Shown here piece after piece: positions 1 through 9,004 of a stretch of 33,326 bases of DNA. This DNA is from Synechococcus sp. UW140. GTDB taxonomy: Bacteria; Cyanobacteriota; Cyanobacteriia; PCC-6307; Cyanobiaceae. The stretch spans positions 1 to 33,326 of the forward strand of contig CAMCQR010000024.1 in the NCBI GenBank assembly GCA_945877115.1. Direction: 5' to 3'. The translations under genes were made by a program, and so were the position numbers. Numbering within the stretch: position 1 is the first letter of the stretch; each line of letters starts with the position of its first letter. The notes beneath the pieces are model-generated. The model saw only the letters and a program-made list of their open reading frames with translations, did not search any database and was not told the DNA's origin.

Positions 1-54
1 GGCTGGTTCGCAACCGGGTTTGACAAGCTTCTAAGAACCTACAGTGAACTTCTA

Positions 55-85
55 ACCTGTGGGGACAAGCCTTGTTCCCACAGGT
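55..85. terminator. Perfect hairpin downstream of nrdJ
   Basis: A near-perfect inverted repeat: ACCTGTGGGGACA pairs with TGTTCCCACAGGT (13 pairs, one of them G-T) around a 5-nt loop. It lies about 60 nt past the stop of the minus-strand reductase gene. Neither side carries a run of T, so it is not a classic intrinsic terminator. It could be a bidirectional 3'-end stabilising hairpin or a terminator of the convergent gene outside the window. The structure is read directly from the sequence; the role is inferred. Confidence 0.45.
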
Positions 86-142
86 CATTAGGTCAGTGGC
101 CTGGGCCACCTCCTTTGGGGTGGGTCAGGCTAACTCGATCCA

Positions 143-2584
143 TCAACCCTGCGGCTTCGCCAGCGGCAGCAGGCACTTGTCAGAATCACAGCCTGCGGGA
201 CCGGCTTCGGCCAGGGCGGCACCGCTGTCGTAGCGACGCAGGGCCGCGAAGAAGTCAGCTTCCTGGCGTCGGTTGACCACCTCGGCGGAGAGGCGTTGAT
301 AGGTGGCCGCATCGATGGGTTCGAAGGGCAGGCGGGGGAAGGTGGCATTGGCATCGAAACGGGCCAGTAGGGCCGCTGAGATATAGCCTTCGCCCTGTAC
401 GATGGCCTGATGGATGGCATCGGCCAGGGGTTCGATTTCGTTCTCGCGAAACTCCACCGTGGCGGAGGTGTTATGGGCTGTGTAGTGCTTCTGCACCTGC
501 ATATAGAAATCAAACTGGGCCATGGCTGAAAAATTGTTGATCTCTACCGCGTCCGCCCCCGGCAGGTTGGCCCAGCTCACCTCCGTGGGGATCTCCACCA
601 GCCACTCGCCACAGCGGGGATCGAAAGGATCATCGAGCAGGCGGCCTTGGTCATCTTTGTCGCTCTGGCTGGGCACGATCGTGTAGCCATAATCCAGGCA
701 GGCCAGGGCCACCGGATCGTTCTTGCGAAAGGTGATGCGGCGGATGAAACGCTGGGCCTTGGGGGGATGCCAGCCCGGGCTGGCGCCCGTCAGCAGGCTC
801 TTGGTGCCCGCCGGTTGCACCGTGGTGCAGCGGTTGGGGCGGCGGATGCCATGGCGATCGCAGTACTCCCAGACGGCTTCATTGACCGTTTGCTTCCAGC
901 GGGCTAGGTAAGCGGCCTCGCGTTGCCGGAACTGGCGCCCCGCCTCGCTGTCGGGTCGGCCCGCCTCCCACCATTTCAGCCAAGGGGTGCCGAAGGCATG
1001 CACAAAGAAGTCGAACAGGCCCGTGAAACTGACCCCGACGATGGGATCCCAGAGCCGGCTTTGGCGATAACGCTCGACTTCGAAGTCGTGGTTGAGCAGG
1101 CAGGCCACCGCCAATCCCGCCGCCCGGAAGGCATCCGCCTGGTCCTGCTCGTCGTGGGGATCGATGCGGTTGAGGTGGATTTCGGCCAGGTTGCAGTGGA
1201 AATCGGCCCCCAGGATTTCGCCGCAGGGATTAAGTCCATAGCGCCCTAGGCGATGTTCCATTTCAGCGTCGCTGATGCCGTTGTGGTGCAGCCGCAACCA
1301 GCGGGCGGCCTCGTCCCGGCCCTGGTCGGCGTAGATGCCCACAAACTCCTGGCGCAGTTCCGGGGTCGGCAGCAGGTCGGCATTGGCGCGGGCGATGGCC
1401 TCAGGCGCAAATTGAATCGCCCCCTCGCCACTCTGGAATTGTTTGGTGACGGCCTCCAGGACCAGCTGGCGGCTGGGTCGGTGGTGGAAGACCCGGGTGT
1501 GGTTAGCCATGCGCAGGGAATCGCGCTCGGGGTCGATACGCCAATTTCCCTCGCTGTCCTGTTGCCAGAGGTTGTCCTTGGCCGTGGCCGCCGCCGTGTC
1601 TGCGGCGGCGAACTGCCGCATGCCGGCGCTGCGGCGGATGTTGCCCGCCACGATGGTGACGGCGGCCTCATCAATGAGTAGGCAGCATTCCACCGAGGTG
1701 AGTTGACGGCCCCTGGCCCTATTGAGCAGCTGGGCGACCCGGTTGTAAAGATCGCCGAGTTTGACCGGGTTGGCCATGCCGCCAAAGCCCTTGAGGCTTT
1801 CGCCCACCGGCCGCACGTCAGAGAGGTCCACCGTGATGTGGACCGGCCCTTCAAACCGTTCATCGCTGCTGAGTTTGAGCAGCAGACGATAGCTTTCGAC
1901 CCAGCCCTGGCGGGTATCACCCACCTTGATCGTCACCTGATCACCGGCCACGCTGTGGGTGGTGAGTTGCTGGCGCTGGCCGGCGGGGGTGACGCCGATG
2001 GCACTGACGCTGTCAATGATCAACGTATTGCGAATGGCGGGCAACCGTTCAATCAGCCTGGGTTCAATGATGGCGCCCGTGCCACAGCCCATCATCGCCA
2101 GATCCATCATCAAGGCGAAGGCTTCCCAATCCACCAAATTGGTGGAGGTGCAGTTGTAGGCCCCGGAAAAGTTATGGCGTTGTTCAATCCATTCGGTGCC
2201 CCCAATCCACAGCCAGCGGCCTGATGGCAGGGCCTTTTGCTGCAACTGCATGCGGCGCAGCAGGGTCACCTCCTCCGCATTGAGGTGGCCCAGGCGTCGC
2301 AAGCCCTCCAGATTCCGCTCGGCCACCTGGCCCCAGCTCTCGCGACCCTGGGGGGTTTGGCGGGAGTAGGTGCGGTAGAAGACCGGGTTGGCCGCCGGGG
2401 CTGTGGCGGGGAAGTCCCCAGCGCCAAGGGCCGGATCGGCGCCCGGTTGGGCGGGACCTGGATTGGGCTGGTGGGTAATGGGGGTCATCGCGACCGGTGA
2501 ATCCACCGGGCTCACCGGGGCCGCGGTGGGGGCCAGGGCCTCGGGGTTCCGTCGGGCTTCTGGGCGCGAAGGGGAAAGGGTCAC
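143..2584 (-). CDS. nrdJ: Adenosylcobalamin-dependent ribonucleotide reductase (class II)
   Basis: Reduces ribonucleotides (in the monomeric RTPR type, triphosphates) to deoxyribonucleotides using vitamin B12 to make a thiyl radical. The sequence has the marks of the Lactobacillus leichmannii-type monomeric enzyme. These are the redox cysteine in YNCTSTN (C145), the radical cysteine in NPCGEI (C454), the QPAGTKSLL segment, and the C-terminal regenerating pair C799/C804 in a CxxxxC arrangement. Length is 813 residues from a GTG start at 2584. The first ~65 residues are Pro/Ala-rich and not part of the fold. An ATG at 2488 (residue 33) would also give a complete enzyme and may be the true start, because little leader is available at the GTG. 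The gene is divergent from the methyltransferase at 2732. I see no B12 riboswitch in the 147-nt gap. Use of a class II enzyme is common in marine and freshwater picocyanobacteria. Confidence 0.95.
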   Translation of the reverse strand: MTLSPSRPEARRNPEALAPTAAPVSPVDSPVAMTPITHQPNPGPAQPGADPALGAGDFPATAPAANPVFYRTYSRQTPQGRESWGQVAERNLEGLRRLGHLNAEEVTLLRRMQLQQKALPSGRWLWIGGTEWIEQRHNFSGAYNCTSTNLVDWEAFALMMDLAMMGCGTGAIIEPRLIERLPAIRNTLIIDSVSAIGVTPAGQRQQLTTHSVAGDQVTIKVGDTRQGWVESYRLLLKLSSDERFEGPVHITVDLSDVRPVGESLKGFGGMANPVKLGDLYNRVAQLLNRARGRQLTSVECCLLIDEAAVTIVAGNIRRSAGMRQFAAADTAAATAKDNLWQQDSEGNWRIDPERDSLRMANHTRVFHHRPSRQLVLEAVTKQFQSGEGAIQFAPEAIARANADLLPTPELRQEFVGIYADQGRDEAARWLRLHHNGISDAEMEHRLGRYGLNPCGEILGADFHCNLAEIHLNRIDPHDEQDQADAFRAAGLAVACLLNHDFEVERYRQSRLWDPIVGVSFTGLFDFFVHAFGTPWLKWWEAGRPDSEAGRQFRQREAAYLARWKQTVNEAVWEYCDRHGIRRPNRCTTVQPAGTKSLLTGASPGWHPPKAQRFIRRITFRKNDPVALACLDYGYTIVPSQSDKDDQGRLLDDPFDPRCGEWLVEIPTEVSWANLPGADAVEINNFSAMAQFDFYMQVQKHYTAHNTSATVEFRENEIEPLADAIHQAIVQGEGYISAALLARFDANATFPRLPFEPIDAATYQRLSAEVVNRRQEADFFAALRRYDSGAALAEAGPAGCDSDKCLLPLAKPQG

Positions 2585-2643
2585 AGCGCTATAGACCTAC
2601 ACGTGGATTGCACTTTAACGCCATCGGTGGGGTGGTCATGGAA

Positions 2644-2690
2644 ACCGTGGCACTAGCCACGGTGGCTGGTTGGGTGTCCCAGGTTGGGAC
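2644..2690. promoter_or_regulatory. Two tandem hairpins in the nrdJ / methyltransferase divergent gap
   Basis: Two short perfect inverted repeats lie back to back. ACCGTGGC-acta-GCCACGGT (8-bp stem, 4-nt loop) is at 2644-2663, and GTCCCA-ggt-TGGGAC (6-bp stem, 3-nt loop) is at 2676-2690. They lie in the only non-coding DNA between two divergent genes, so they could be operator sites or leader hairpins for either one. No function can be assigned from sequence alone. Confidence 0.35.
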
Positions 2691-2731
2691 CGTTGTTCCA
2701 ATATTGGGGCCTGCAGCGCCGGGAAGGGGGG

Positions 2732-3526
2732 ATGGAGAGGATCGTCGAACCGGAACTCATGGACGATCCCCTGCAGGCGCGGGCCTACGCCGAGGCCGAT
2801 TTCGATCGCTCTGACCAGGCGTTCGCGGAGCGTTTCCTGGCGTTAATGGGGCAGCCTTTCCCCAGGCCCCAGCCGCCGGGCGCCGGTGGTGGTGGCGCCT
2901 GGGGCCCCAGCAGTGCTCCAGGCGATGGGATTGTGGATTTGGGTTGCGGGCCCGGCAACATCAGCTTTCGCCTCGCCAGTGCCCTGCCCCAGGCCCGGGT
3001 GGTGGGCCTTGATGGGGCAGCCACCATGGTGGCCCTCGCCGAAACACAGCGGCAACTCCATCCTGGTTTGTGGCCCCAGCTGCGTTTTCAGCAGCTGCGC
3101 CTGCCCCTGGCTGGGGCGGCATCGCCTGGGATCGATCCGGTGGCGGCCCTGGGCGGACCCTTTGCGGCCGTGGTTAGCAACAGCCTGCTGCACCACCTCC
3201 ATGACCCCCTGGTGCTATGGCACACCGTGGGCCAGCTGGCTGCCCCAGGGGCGACGATCTACATCAAGGATCTGCGGCGGCCCGCCAGCGCTGTGGAGGC
3301 TGATGCCCTCACCGAGCGTTATGCCGCCGGCGCGCCAGCAGTGCTGCGCCGCGATTTCCGGGCCTCCCTGGCGGCGGCTTTCACGGCGGCCGAGGTGGAA
3401 GCCCAGCTCGCCCAGGCTTTCCACCGCTGGAGCGCTAACGGGACTTTGCCGACGGCCTGGTCAGGATTGACCGTGGCCGAAGTGGAGGACCGTTACCTCG
3501 AAATCCACGGCCGCTGGCCGGGCTGA
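2732..3526 (+). CDS. Class I SAM-dependent methyltransferase
   Basis: A 264-residue protein with a Rossmann-type methyltransferase core. The glycine-rich SAM-binding loop is VDLGCGPGN, followed by the acidic strand end VVGLDGA and the later segment AAVVSNSLLHHLHD (motif IV-like). The substrate is unknown; the closest general type is the Methyltransf_11/25 group. I chose the ATG at 2732 because it follows a purine-rich GGGAAGGGGG. An upstream TTG at 2684 would add 16 residues of unlikely coding sequence. A Gly/Pro-rich insert lies just before the SAM loop. The gene is convergent with dnaE, with only 16 nt between the stops and no visible terminator. Confidence 0.85.
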   Translation: MERIVEPELMDDPLQARAYAEADFDRSDQAFAERFLALMGQPFPRPQPPGAGGGGAWGPSSAPGDGIVDLGCGPGNISFRLASALPQARVVGLDGAATMVALAETQRQLHPGLWPQLRFQQLRLPLAGAASPGIDPVAALGGPFAAVVSNSLLHHLHDPLVLWHTVGQLAAPGATIYIKDLRRPASAVEADALTERYAAGAPAVLRRDFRASLAAAFTAAEVEAQLAQAFHRWSANGTLPTAWSGLTVAEVEDRYLEIHGRWPG

Positions 3527-3542
3527 AGCCAAGCGGTGCGTC

Positions 3543-6500
3543 TTAGGGCGACTGCAGGGGATGGAGCAGGGAGGCCTGGAAATCGGCGGAACTCAGGGTG
3601 GCCAGGGCGGCATCGGCGTCGGCCACACAGAACTGCTGGCCCAGGCGCACCATGGAGCTGCGCTGGTGGTCCTTGATACGGGCCAGCACTGGCACCCGCA
3701 GGCCTACCTCATCGTCGTTGGGCCGATGGCGCTGCAGGCATTCGCGCAGGCGGTGCTGGATGCCGATGTCACCGGCTTGGTCCGCCGGCAGATCCACCAG
3801 CACCAGCTTCAGGTCGTCGATGCCGCGGCAGTCATCGACGATCAGCTGCACCCGTTCGTCGCGCCGATCGACCGAGGCCCACACCAGGAGGCGGGCATCC
3901 ACCATCAGGTGGTCGGCCAGGCGGGCGTAGCTCTTGGGAAACACCACCGCCTCGCTGCTGCCGCTGAGGTCTTCGAGCACCAGAACCGCCATGCGATCCC
4001 CCTTGCGGGTGTTCACCTGCCGCAGTTCGGCCACCATGGCCACCAGGCTCACCTTGGCCTTATCGGCCTGCTCTTCGAGGCTGCCCAGGCTGATCGGGGA
4101 AAGCAACCGCACGGCGCCACTGAGCTGTTTGAGGGGATGGTCGGATAGATAGAAACCGAGCAGTTCTTTTTCGAGCTTGAGTTTGTCGTTGGGGGGGTAG
4201 TCCTTCACCGGGGCGGCCTTGGGGGCTAGGGCGGCACCACTGGCTCCAGGGGTCTGGGAACCACCGCCCCCCAGGAGATCCAAAAGGCTGCCCTGGCCGC
4301 TGGCCCGGTCGCGGGCGCGGCTACCGGCCCACTCCAGCACTAGGTCTAGGTCGGCCATCAGTTGGGCCCGGTTGGCTTTGGCCTGCAGGGCATCCAGGGC
4401 TCCGCAGTGGATGAGGGATTCGAGGGCGCGCCGGTTGAGCTGCTGGGAGGGCAGCCGGTCGCAGAGATCGGCCAGGCTGGCGAAGGGGCCCTCCAGGCGC
4501 CGGGTTTCAATCAACTGGCGGATGGCCCCTTCGCCCAGGTTGCGGATGGCGGACAGCCCAAACAGGATGCGTTCGCCTTTGGGTGTGAAGTCGATGCCGG
4601 AGGCGTTGATATCGGGGGGCATCACTTCGATGCCCATGGCCTGGCAGTTGGCGATATAGCGCTGCACCTTGTCGCTGGCACCCGCATTCACCGTCAGCAG
4701 GGCCGCCATGTAGGCGACGGGATAGTGGGCTTTGAGGTAGGCCGTTTGATAGGTCACAGCGCCATAGGCGGTGGAGTGGCTCTTGTTGAAGCAGTACTCG
4801 GCGAACAACACCATCTGCTCGAACAGGGCTTCGGCCACGGCCGTCTCTACGCCCCGTTCTGTGGCCCCTTGGACGAAGAGGCCCTGGTGTTTTTCCATCT
4901 CGCTTTTCTTCTTTTTGCCCATGGCCCGCCGCAGCAGGTCGGCTTCACCCAGCGAATAGCCCGCCAGATCCTGGGCAATGCGCATGATCTGCTCCTGGTA
5001 GACCATGATTCCGTAGGTTTCCGCCAGGATCGGTTTGAGCTTGACGTGGGCCACGTCGATGGCTTCACGGCCGTGCTTGCGGTTGATGAATTTGGGAATC
5101 AGGCCCGCATCTAAGGGACCGGGTCGATAAAGGGCAAGAATGGAAGAAATATCTTCAAGAGAGGAGGGTTTGAGGTCACGCACGATCTGGCGCATGCCGC
5201 TGGATTCCAGTTGGAAAATGCCCTCCAGATCACCGCGGGCCAATAGGGCGAAGGTGGCCCCATCCTGGGGCGGTAACCTGTCGGGGTCGAGGCGTACACC
5301 ACTGGCCTGACTGACCAGTTCGATTGTTTTTTCGATCATGGTCAGGTTCTTGAGGCCCAGGAAATCCATCTTCAGCAGCCCCATCGCCTCCACATCTTCC
5401 ATGTAGTACTGGGTGATGACCTGGCCGTCATTGTTGCGCTGCAGCGGCACCAGTTCATCGAGGGGTTCGGCGGCGATCACTACCCCGGCGGCGTGGACAC
5501 CGAAGGTTTTGTTGGTGCCTTCGATGCGCATGGCCAGGTCGATCCAGTGGCGCACCTTCTCGTCGTTTTCGTACTTCTGGCGAAAGTCGGGGTTGGGGGA
5601 ATTGGGGCCGATCATTTCGGCCAGCTTGGCTGGTTTACCTCGGGCCACGGGGATCAATTTCGCCAGTCGATCGGCTTCGCCGTAGGGAATGTCGAGGACC
5701 CGGGCGACATCTTTGAGTACCGCCTTGGAGGTCATGCGGTTGAAGGTGATGATCTGGGCGACTTTGTCTTCGCCGTAGCGTTGGGTCACGTAGTCGATCA
5801 CCTCACCACGGCGGGCGATACAGAAGTCCGTGTCGATATCAGGCATCGACTTGCGTTCTGGGTTGAGGAATCGCTCGAACAGCAGTCCGTGCTGCACCGG
5901 ATCAATGGCCGTGATGCCGAGGGCCCAGGCCACCACCGACCCCGCCGCCGAGCCCCTGCCTGGACCCACCGGGATCCCCTGCTGCCGGGCAAAGCGGATG
6001 TAATCCCACACCACTAGAAAGTAGGTGGGAAAGCCCATCTGCTCCATCACCTGCAGCTCAAACTGCAGACGGTCGCCGTATTGCGGTTCGATGGGCTCAG
6101 TGGCGTCCAGCCCCAGGCGCTCCCGCAGCCCTTCCTCGGCCACCTGGCTGAGATAGCTGACCGCCGTATGGCCCTCGGGGATGGGGAAGTTGGGCATTTG
6201 ATAGCGGCCCAGGATGTCGTACTCCTCCACCTTGTCGGCGACCCGGACCGTGTTAGCGATGGCGGTGCTGATCAGCTCGGCTGCGAGGTGGTCGGCGAAG
6301 AGCCTGGCCATTTCCGCTTCGCTCTTGATGTATTCGGTGCCCGTGTAGCGCAGCCGTTTTTCATCACTGATCAGCTTGCCGGTGAGGACGCACAACAGGG
6401 CGTCATGGGCCTCGACATCTCCGGCGCTGAGGTAGTGGGCGTCGTTGGTGGCGATCAGCTCGATGCCGAGTTCGGCGCCGATGCGTGCCATCTCGACATT

Positions 6501-7064
6501 GACGAGCCGATCTTCGAGTCCGCCGTGATCCTGAATTTCCAGGTAAAAGTCTTCGCCAAAAACGCTCTGATACCAGCGGGCCACCTCCCTGGCCACCTCG
6601 GGCCGACCCTGCAGGATCGCCTGGGGGATTTCGCCCCCCAGGCAGGCGGTGGCGACGATCAGCCCCTCGCTGTATTGCTTCAGCAGGTTCTTGTCGATGC
6701 AGGCCCGAGAGAAGATGCCCCGGCCCCGCATCCCCTGTAGGTGGCTGATGCTGGTGAGTTTGACCAGATTCCGGTATCCCGTGGCGTTCTTGGCCAGCAC
6801 CACCAGGTGATAACGCCGTTCTTTCTTGGGTTGGGGATCCGCGATTGAGCCGTTGATCACATACATCTCATTGCCGATGATCGGCTTGATGCCGGCCTTG
6901 GTGCACAGTTTCAGCAATTCGATGGCGCCGTACATGACGCCGTGGTCCGTGAGCGCAAGTGCCGGCATGCCCAGCTCTACCGCCCTCTCCACCATCGCCG
7001 GCAACTGGGAAGCGCCGTCCAGCAGGCTGTAGTCGCTGTGGTTATGGAGGGGGACGAAGGCCAA
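3543..7064 (-). CDS. dnaE: DNA polymerase III alpha subunit (undivided, no intein)
   Basis: The catalytic subunit of the replicative polymerase, 1173 residues and full length. The order is a PHP domain (HNHSDYS at residues 7-13, TDHG at 39-42, NDAHY further on), then the palm with PGRGSAAGS near 365-375, catalytic PDIDTDF (D409, D411) and the third acidic residue in KMDFLGL (D567). A fingers segment, helix-hairpin-helix region and C-terminal OB fold (around [13 protein letters not shown]) follow. Many cyanobacteria split this gene with a trans-splicing intein at the AEY/CFN site. Here AEYCFNKSH is continuous (C758) and the site is empty. The start is a TTG at 7064; an in-frame stop at 7089-7091 leaves no ATG or GTG upstream, and [10 protein letters not shown] is the usual N-terminus. 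It is last in a long minus-strand gene run. Confidence 0.97.
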   Translation of the reverse strand: MAFVPLHNHSDYSLLDGASQLPAMVERAVELGMPALALTDHGVMYGAIELLKLCTKAGIKPIIGNEMYVINGSIADPQPKKERRYHLVVLAKNATGYRNLVKLTSISHLQGMRGRGIFSRACIDKNLLKQYSEGLIVATACLGGEIPQAILQGRPEVAREVARWYQSVFGEDFYLEIQDHGGLEDRLVNVEMARIGAELGIELIATNDAHYLSAGDVEAHDALLCVLTGKLISDEKRLRYTGTEYIKSEAEMARLFADHLAAELISTAIANTVRVADKVEEYDILGRYQMPNFPIPEGHTAVSYLSQVAEEGLRERLGLDATEPIEPQYGDRLQFELQVMEQMGFPTYFLVVWDYIRFARQQGIPVGPGRGSAAGSVVAWALGITAIDPVQHGLLFERFLNPERKSMPDIDTDFCIARRGEVIDYVTQRYGEDKVAQIITFNRMTSKAVLKDVARVLDIPYGEADRLAKLIPVARGKPAKLAEMIGPNSPNPDFRQKYENDEKVRHWIDLAMRIEGTNKTFGVHAAGVVIAAEPLDELVPLQRNNDGQVITQYYMEDVEAMGLLKMDFLGLKNLTMIEKTIELVSQASGVRLDPDRLPPQDGATFALLARGDLEGIFQLESSGMRQIVRDLKPSSLEDISSILALYRPGPLDAGLIPKFINRKHGREAIDVAHVKLKPILAETYGIMVYQEQIMRIAQDLAGYSLGEADLLRRAMGKKKKSEMEKHQGLFVQGATERGVETAVAEALFEQMVLFAEYCFNKSHSTAYGAVTYQTAYLKAHYPVAYMAALLTVNAGASDKVQRYIANCQAMGIEVMPPDINASGIDFTPKGERILFGLSAIRNLGEGAIRQLIETRRLEGPFASLADLCDRLPSQQLNRRALESLIHCGALDALQAKANRAQLMADLDLVLEWAGSRARDRASGQGSLLDLLGGGGSQTPGASGAALAPKAAPVKDYPPNDKLKLEKELLGFYLSDHPLKQLSGAVRLLSPISLGSLEEQADKAKVSLVAMVAELRQVNTRKGDRMAVLVLEDLSGSSEAVVFPKSYARLADHLMVDARLLVWASVDRRDERVQLIVDDCRGIDDLKLVLVDLPADQAGDIGIQHRLRECLQRHRPNDDEVGLRVPVLARIKDHQRSSMVRLGQQFCVADADAALATLSSADFQASLLHPLQSP

Positions 7065-7195
7065 GGCGCGGGGGGTTGGCGGTGGGCTTCAGGCTAAGGC
7101 CCTACCCAACATTCAGCGTCCACCCTGGCCCTCGTTGTTCATCGCACACCAGATCTGGTGTCTTCAGAGATTGGTCATGGGCATGGTTGGAGCGT

Positions 7196-8683
7196 TCAAC
7201 CGATCGCATCCCCCACCAGGGCCGCTCCGGGTTGGTGGCTTCGCACCTGGGCCGCTGCTTCGTAGTGATGGGCGAGGCGCAACAGCGTAGGTTCCTGCAA
7301 CACGCCCCCGATCAATTGCAAGCCAATGGGCAGGCCCTGGTTGTCGAAGCCGCAGGGCACACTGATGGCCGGTAGCCCGGCCATGTTGGCGGGGATGGTG
7401 AGCAGGTCGGCCAGATACATGGCCAGGGGATCGTCATGGTGGGCGCCGAAGCCAAAGGCGGTTGTTGGTGCCGTTGGGCTGAGCAGCAGGTCCACCTGGG
7501 TGAAGGCCCGCTCGAAGTCTTGGCGGATCAGGGTGCGGACCTGCTGGGCCTTGCGGTAGTAGGCATCCACATAGCCCGCCGAGAGGGCGTAGGTGCCAAT
7601 CAGGATCCGGCGTTGCACTTCATCGCCGAAACCCTCGGCTCGGCTGCGGGCCGTCATCATCGCCAGGCTTTCGGCTGCCGCTTCGTCGCGGCTCCGGTGG
7701 CCGTATTTGACCCCGTCGTAACGGGCCAGGTTGGCGGAGGCCTCCGAAGGGGCGATGACGTAGTAGGTGGCGATGCCGTCATTGAAGCGGGGACAGCGGA
7801 TGTCCACGAGTTCGCAGCCAAGTGTCTCTAACTTCTTGGCGGCCTCCAGCACGCTGGCCTTCACCTGGGGGTCGAGTCCTTCAGCCTCCAGGCATTCGCG
7901 GATGATGCCTACCCTCAGGCCCTTGATGGGTTGCTCAAGGGAGGCCAGATAGTCCGGAACGGGGCTGGTCAGGCAGGTGGAATCCCTGGGGTCCGCACCG
8001 GCAATCACTTGCAGAATTTCGCTGCTGTCGGCGACGCTGTGGCTAAAGGGTCCAACCTGGTCGAGGGAACTGGCGAACGCCACCAATCCCCAGCGGCTGA
8101 CCCGGCCGTAGGTGGGCTTGAGGCCAACGACGCCGCAAAAGGCGGCAGGTTGGCGAATCGATCCGCCCGTGTCGGATCCAAGGGCCGCCACGCATTCGCC
8201 GGCGGCGACCGCAGCGGCGCTGCCGCCCGAACTGCCCCCCGGCACCCGTTGGGGATTCCAGGGGTTTCGGCTGGGGCCGAAGGCGGAGGTCTCGGTGGAG
8301 CTGCCCATGGCGAACTCATCGAGGTTCGTCTTGCCGATCAGCACCCCACCAGCCCGCCAGAGGCGCTCGGTGACGGTGGATTCGTAGGGGGGCACAAAAT
8401 CCTCAAGCATCCGGCTTGAGCAGGTGGTGCGAATCCCACGGGTGCAAAGGTTGTCTTTGATGGCGATGGGGATGCCGGCCAGGGGCGGCAGCTCCTCCCC
8501 TGCGGCCCGGGCGATATCGATGCGATCAGCATCGGCGAGGGCCCGTTCGCGGGTCACCTCCAGAAAGGCATGCACCTGATCATCGACCGATGCAATGCGG
8601 GTCAAACAGCTTTCGGTCAGCTCACGGGCCGAGACCTCCCCCTTTCGCAACCGCTGGCGCCATTCAGCGATGCCCATCGACAT
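7196..8683 (-). CDS. gatA: Aspartyl/glutamyl-tRNA amidotransferase subunit A
   Basis: The glutaminase subunit of the GatCAB complex, which converts Glu-tRNA(Gln) to Gln-tRNA(Gln) in organisms lacking glutaminyl-tRNA synthetase. It belongs to the amidase signature family. The Ser-cisSer-Lys triad is visible: K76 in IKDNLCT, the cis-serine in GGSSGGSAA and nucleophile S175 in [11 protein letters not shown]. Length is 495 residues, normal for the family, with an ATG start at 8683. gatB and gatC are not in the window, so the complex is encoded at scattered loci, as is common in cyanobacteria. It sits 131 nt upstream of dnaE and 39 nt downstream of the DUF1816 gene. Confidence 0.97.
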   Translation of the reverse strand: MSMGIAEWRQRLRKGEVSARELTESCLTRIASVDDQVHAFLEVTRERALADADRIDIARAAGEELPPLAGIPIAIKDNLCTRGIRTTCSSRMLEDFVPPYESTVTERLWRAGGVLIGKTNLDEFAMGSSTETSAFGPSRNPWNPQRVPGGSSGGSAAAVAAGECVAALGSDTGGSIRQPAAFCGVVGLKPTYGRVSRWGLVAFASSLDQVGPFSHSVADSSEILQVIAGADPRDSTCLTSPVPDYLASLEQPIKGLRVGIIRECLEAEGLDPQVKASVLEAAKKLETLGCELVDIRCPRFNDGIATYYVIAPSEASANLARYDGVKYGHRSRDEAAAESLAMMTARSRAEGFGDEVQRRILIGTYALSAGYVDAYYRKAQQVRTLIRQDFERAFTQVDLLLSPTAPTTAFGFGAHHDDPLAMYLADLLTIPANMAGLPAISVPCGFDNQGLPIGLQLIGGVLQEPTLLRLAHHYEAAAQVRSHQPGAALVGDAIG

Positions 8684-8722
8684 TTTGCGTCACGAGGCTG
8701 GACGCTATCAGCCGGCCCTACC

Positions 8723-8992
8723 TCAGCCCAGGCCCAGATCCGGCGGGGCCCCCTCGCTGTAGATGGTGAGGGGTTCGCGGCGGCAGGTGCGCAGGACCCG
8801 GTGCTGGAGCGAGGCGGGTCCCTCGGCCTGCAGATCGCGCAGGAAGGCCGGTAGGGCGAGATCCAGGCTGCGGCGTCGCCCAAAGGGTCCGAACCAGTAC
8901 TCCGCATCCGGGGAGCGACTTTCCACCCGCGCCCACCAGGCCAGACCGAAGCCATTGGCAAGACGGCGCACGGTCCAGTGGAGGGGGTTCAT
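8723..8992 (-). CDS. DUF1816 family protein
   Basis: An 89-residue protein matching the cyanobacterial DUF1816 family: an N-terminal WWARVES segment, the aromatic YWFGPFG motif, a leucine-rich helix ending in FLRDLQAEG, and CRREPLTIY near the end. The family is small, cyanobacteria-specific and without an established function; it resembles proteins found near phycobilisome or stress genes. ATG start at 8992. It begins 12 nt after the stop of the rRNA methyltransferase gene and is followed by gatA, so co-transcription is likely. Confidence 0.75.
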   Translation of the reverse strand: MNPLHWTVRRLANGFGLAWWARVESRSPDAEYWFGPFGRRRSLDLALPAFLRDLQAEGPASLQHRVLRTCRREPLTIYSEGAPPDLGLG

Positions 8993-9004
8993 GGGTAGAA
9001 GGGC

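Noticed and set aside
2585-2731. Possible cobalamin riboswitch ahead of the B12-dependent reductase
   Set aside because: The gap is too short and lacks the B12-box; only simple hairpins are present.
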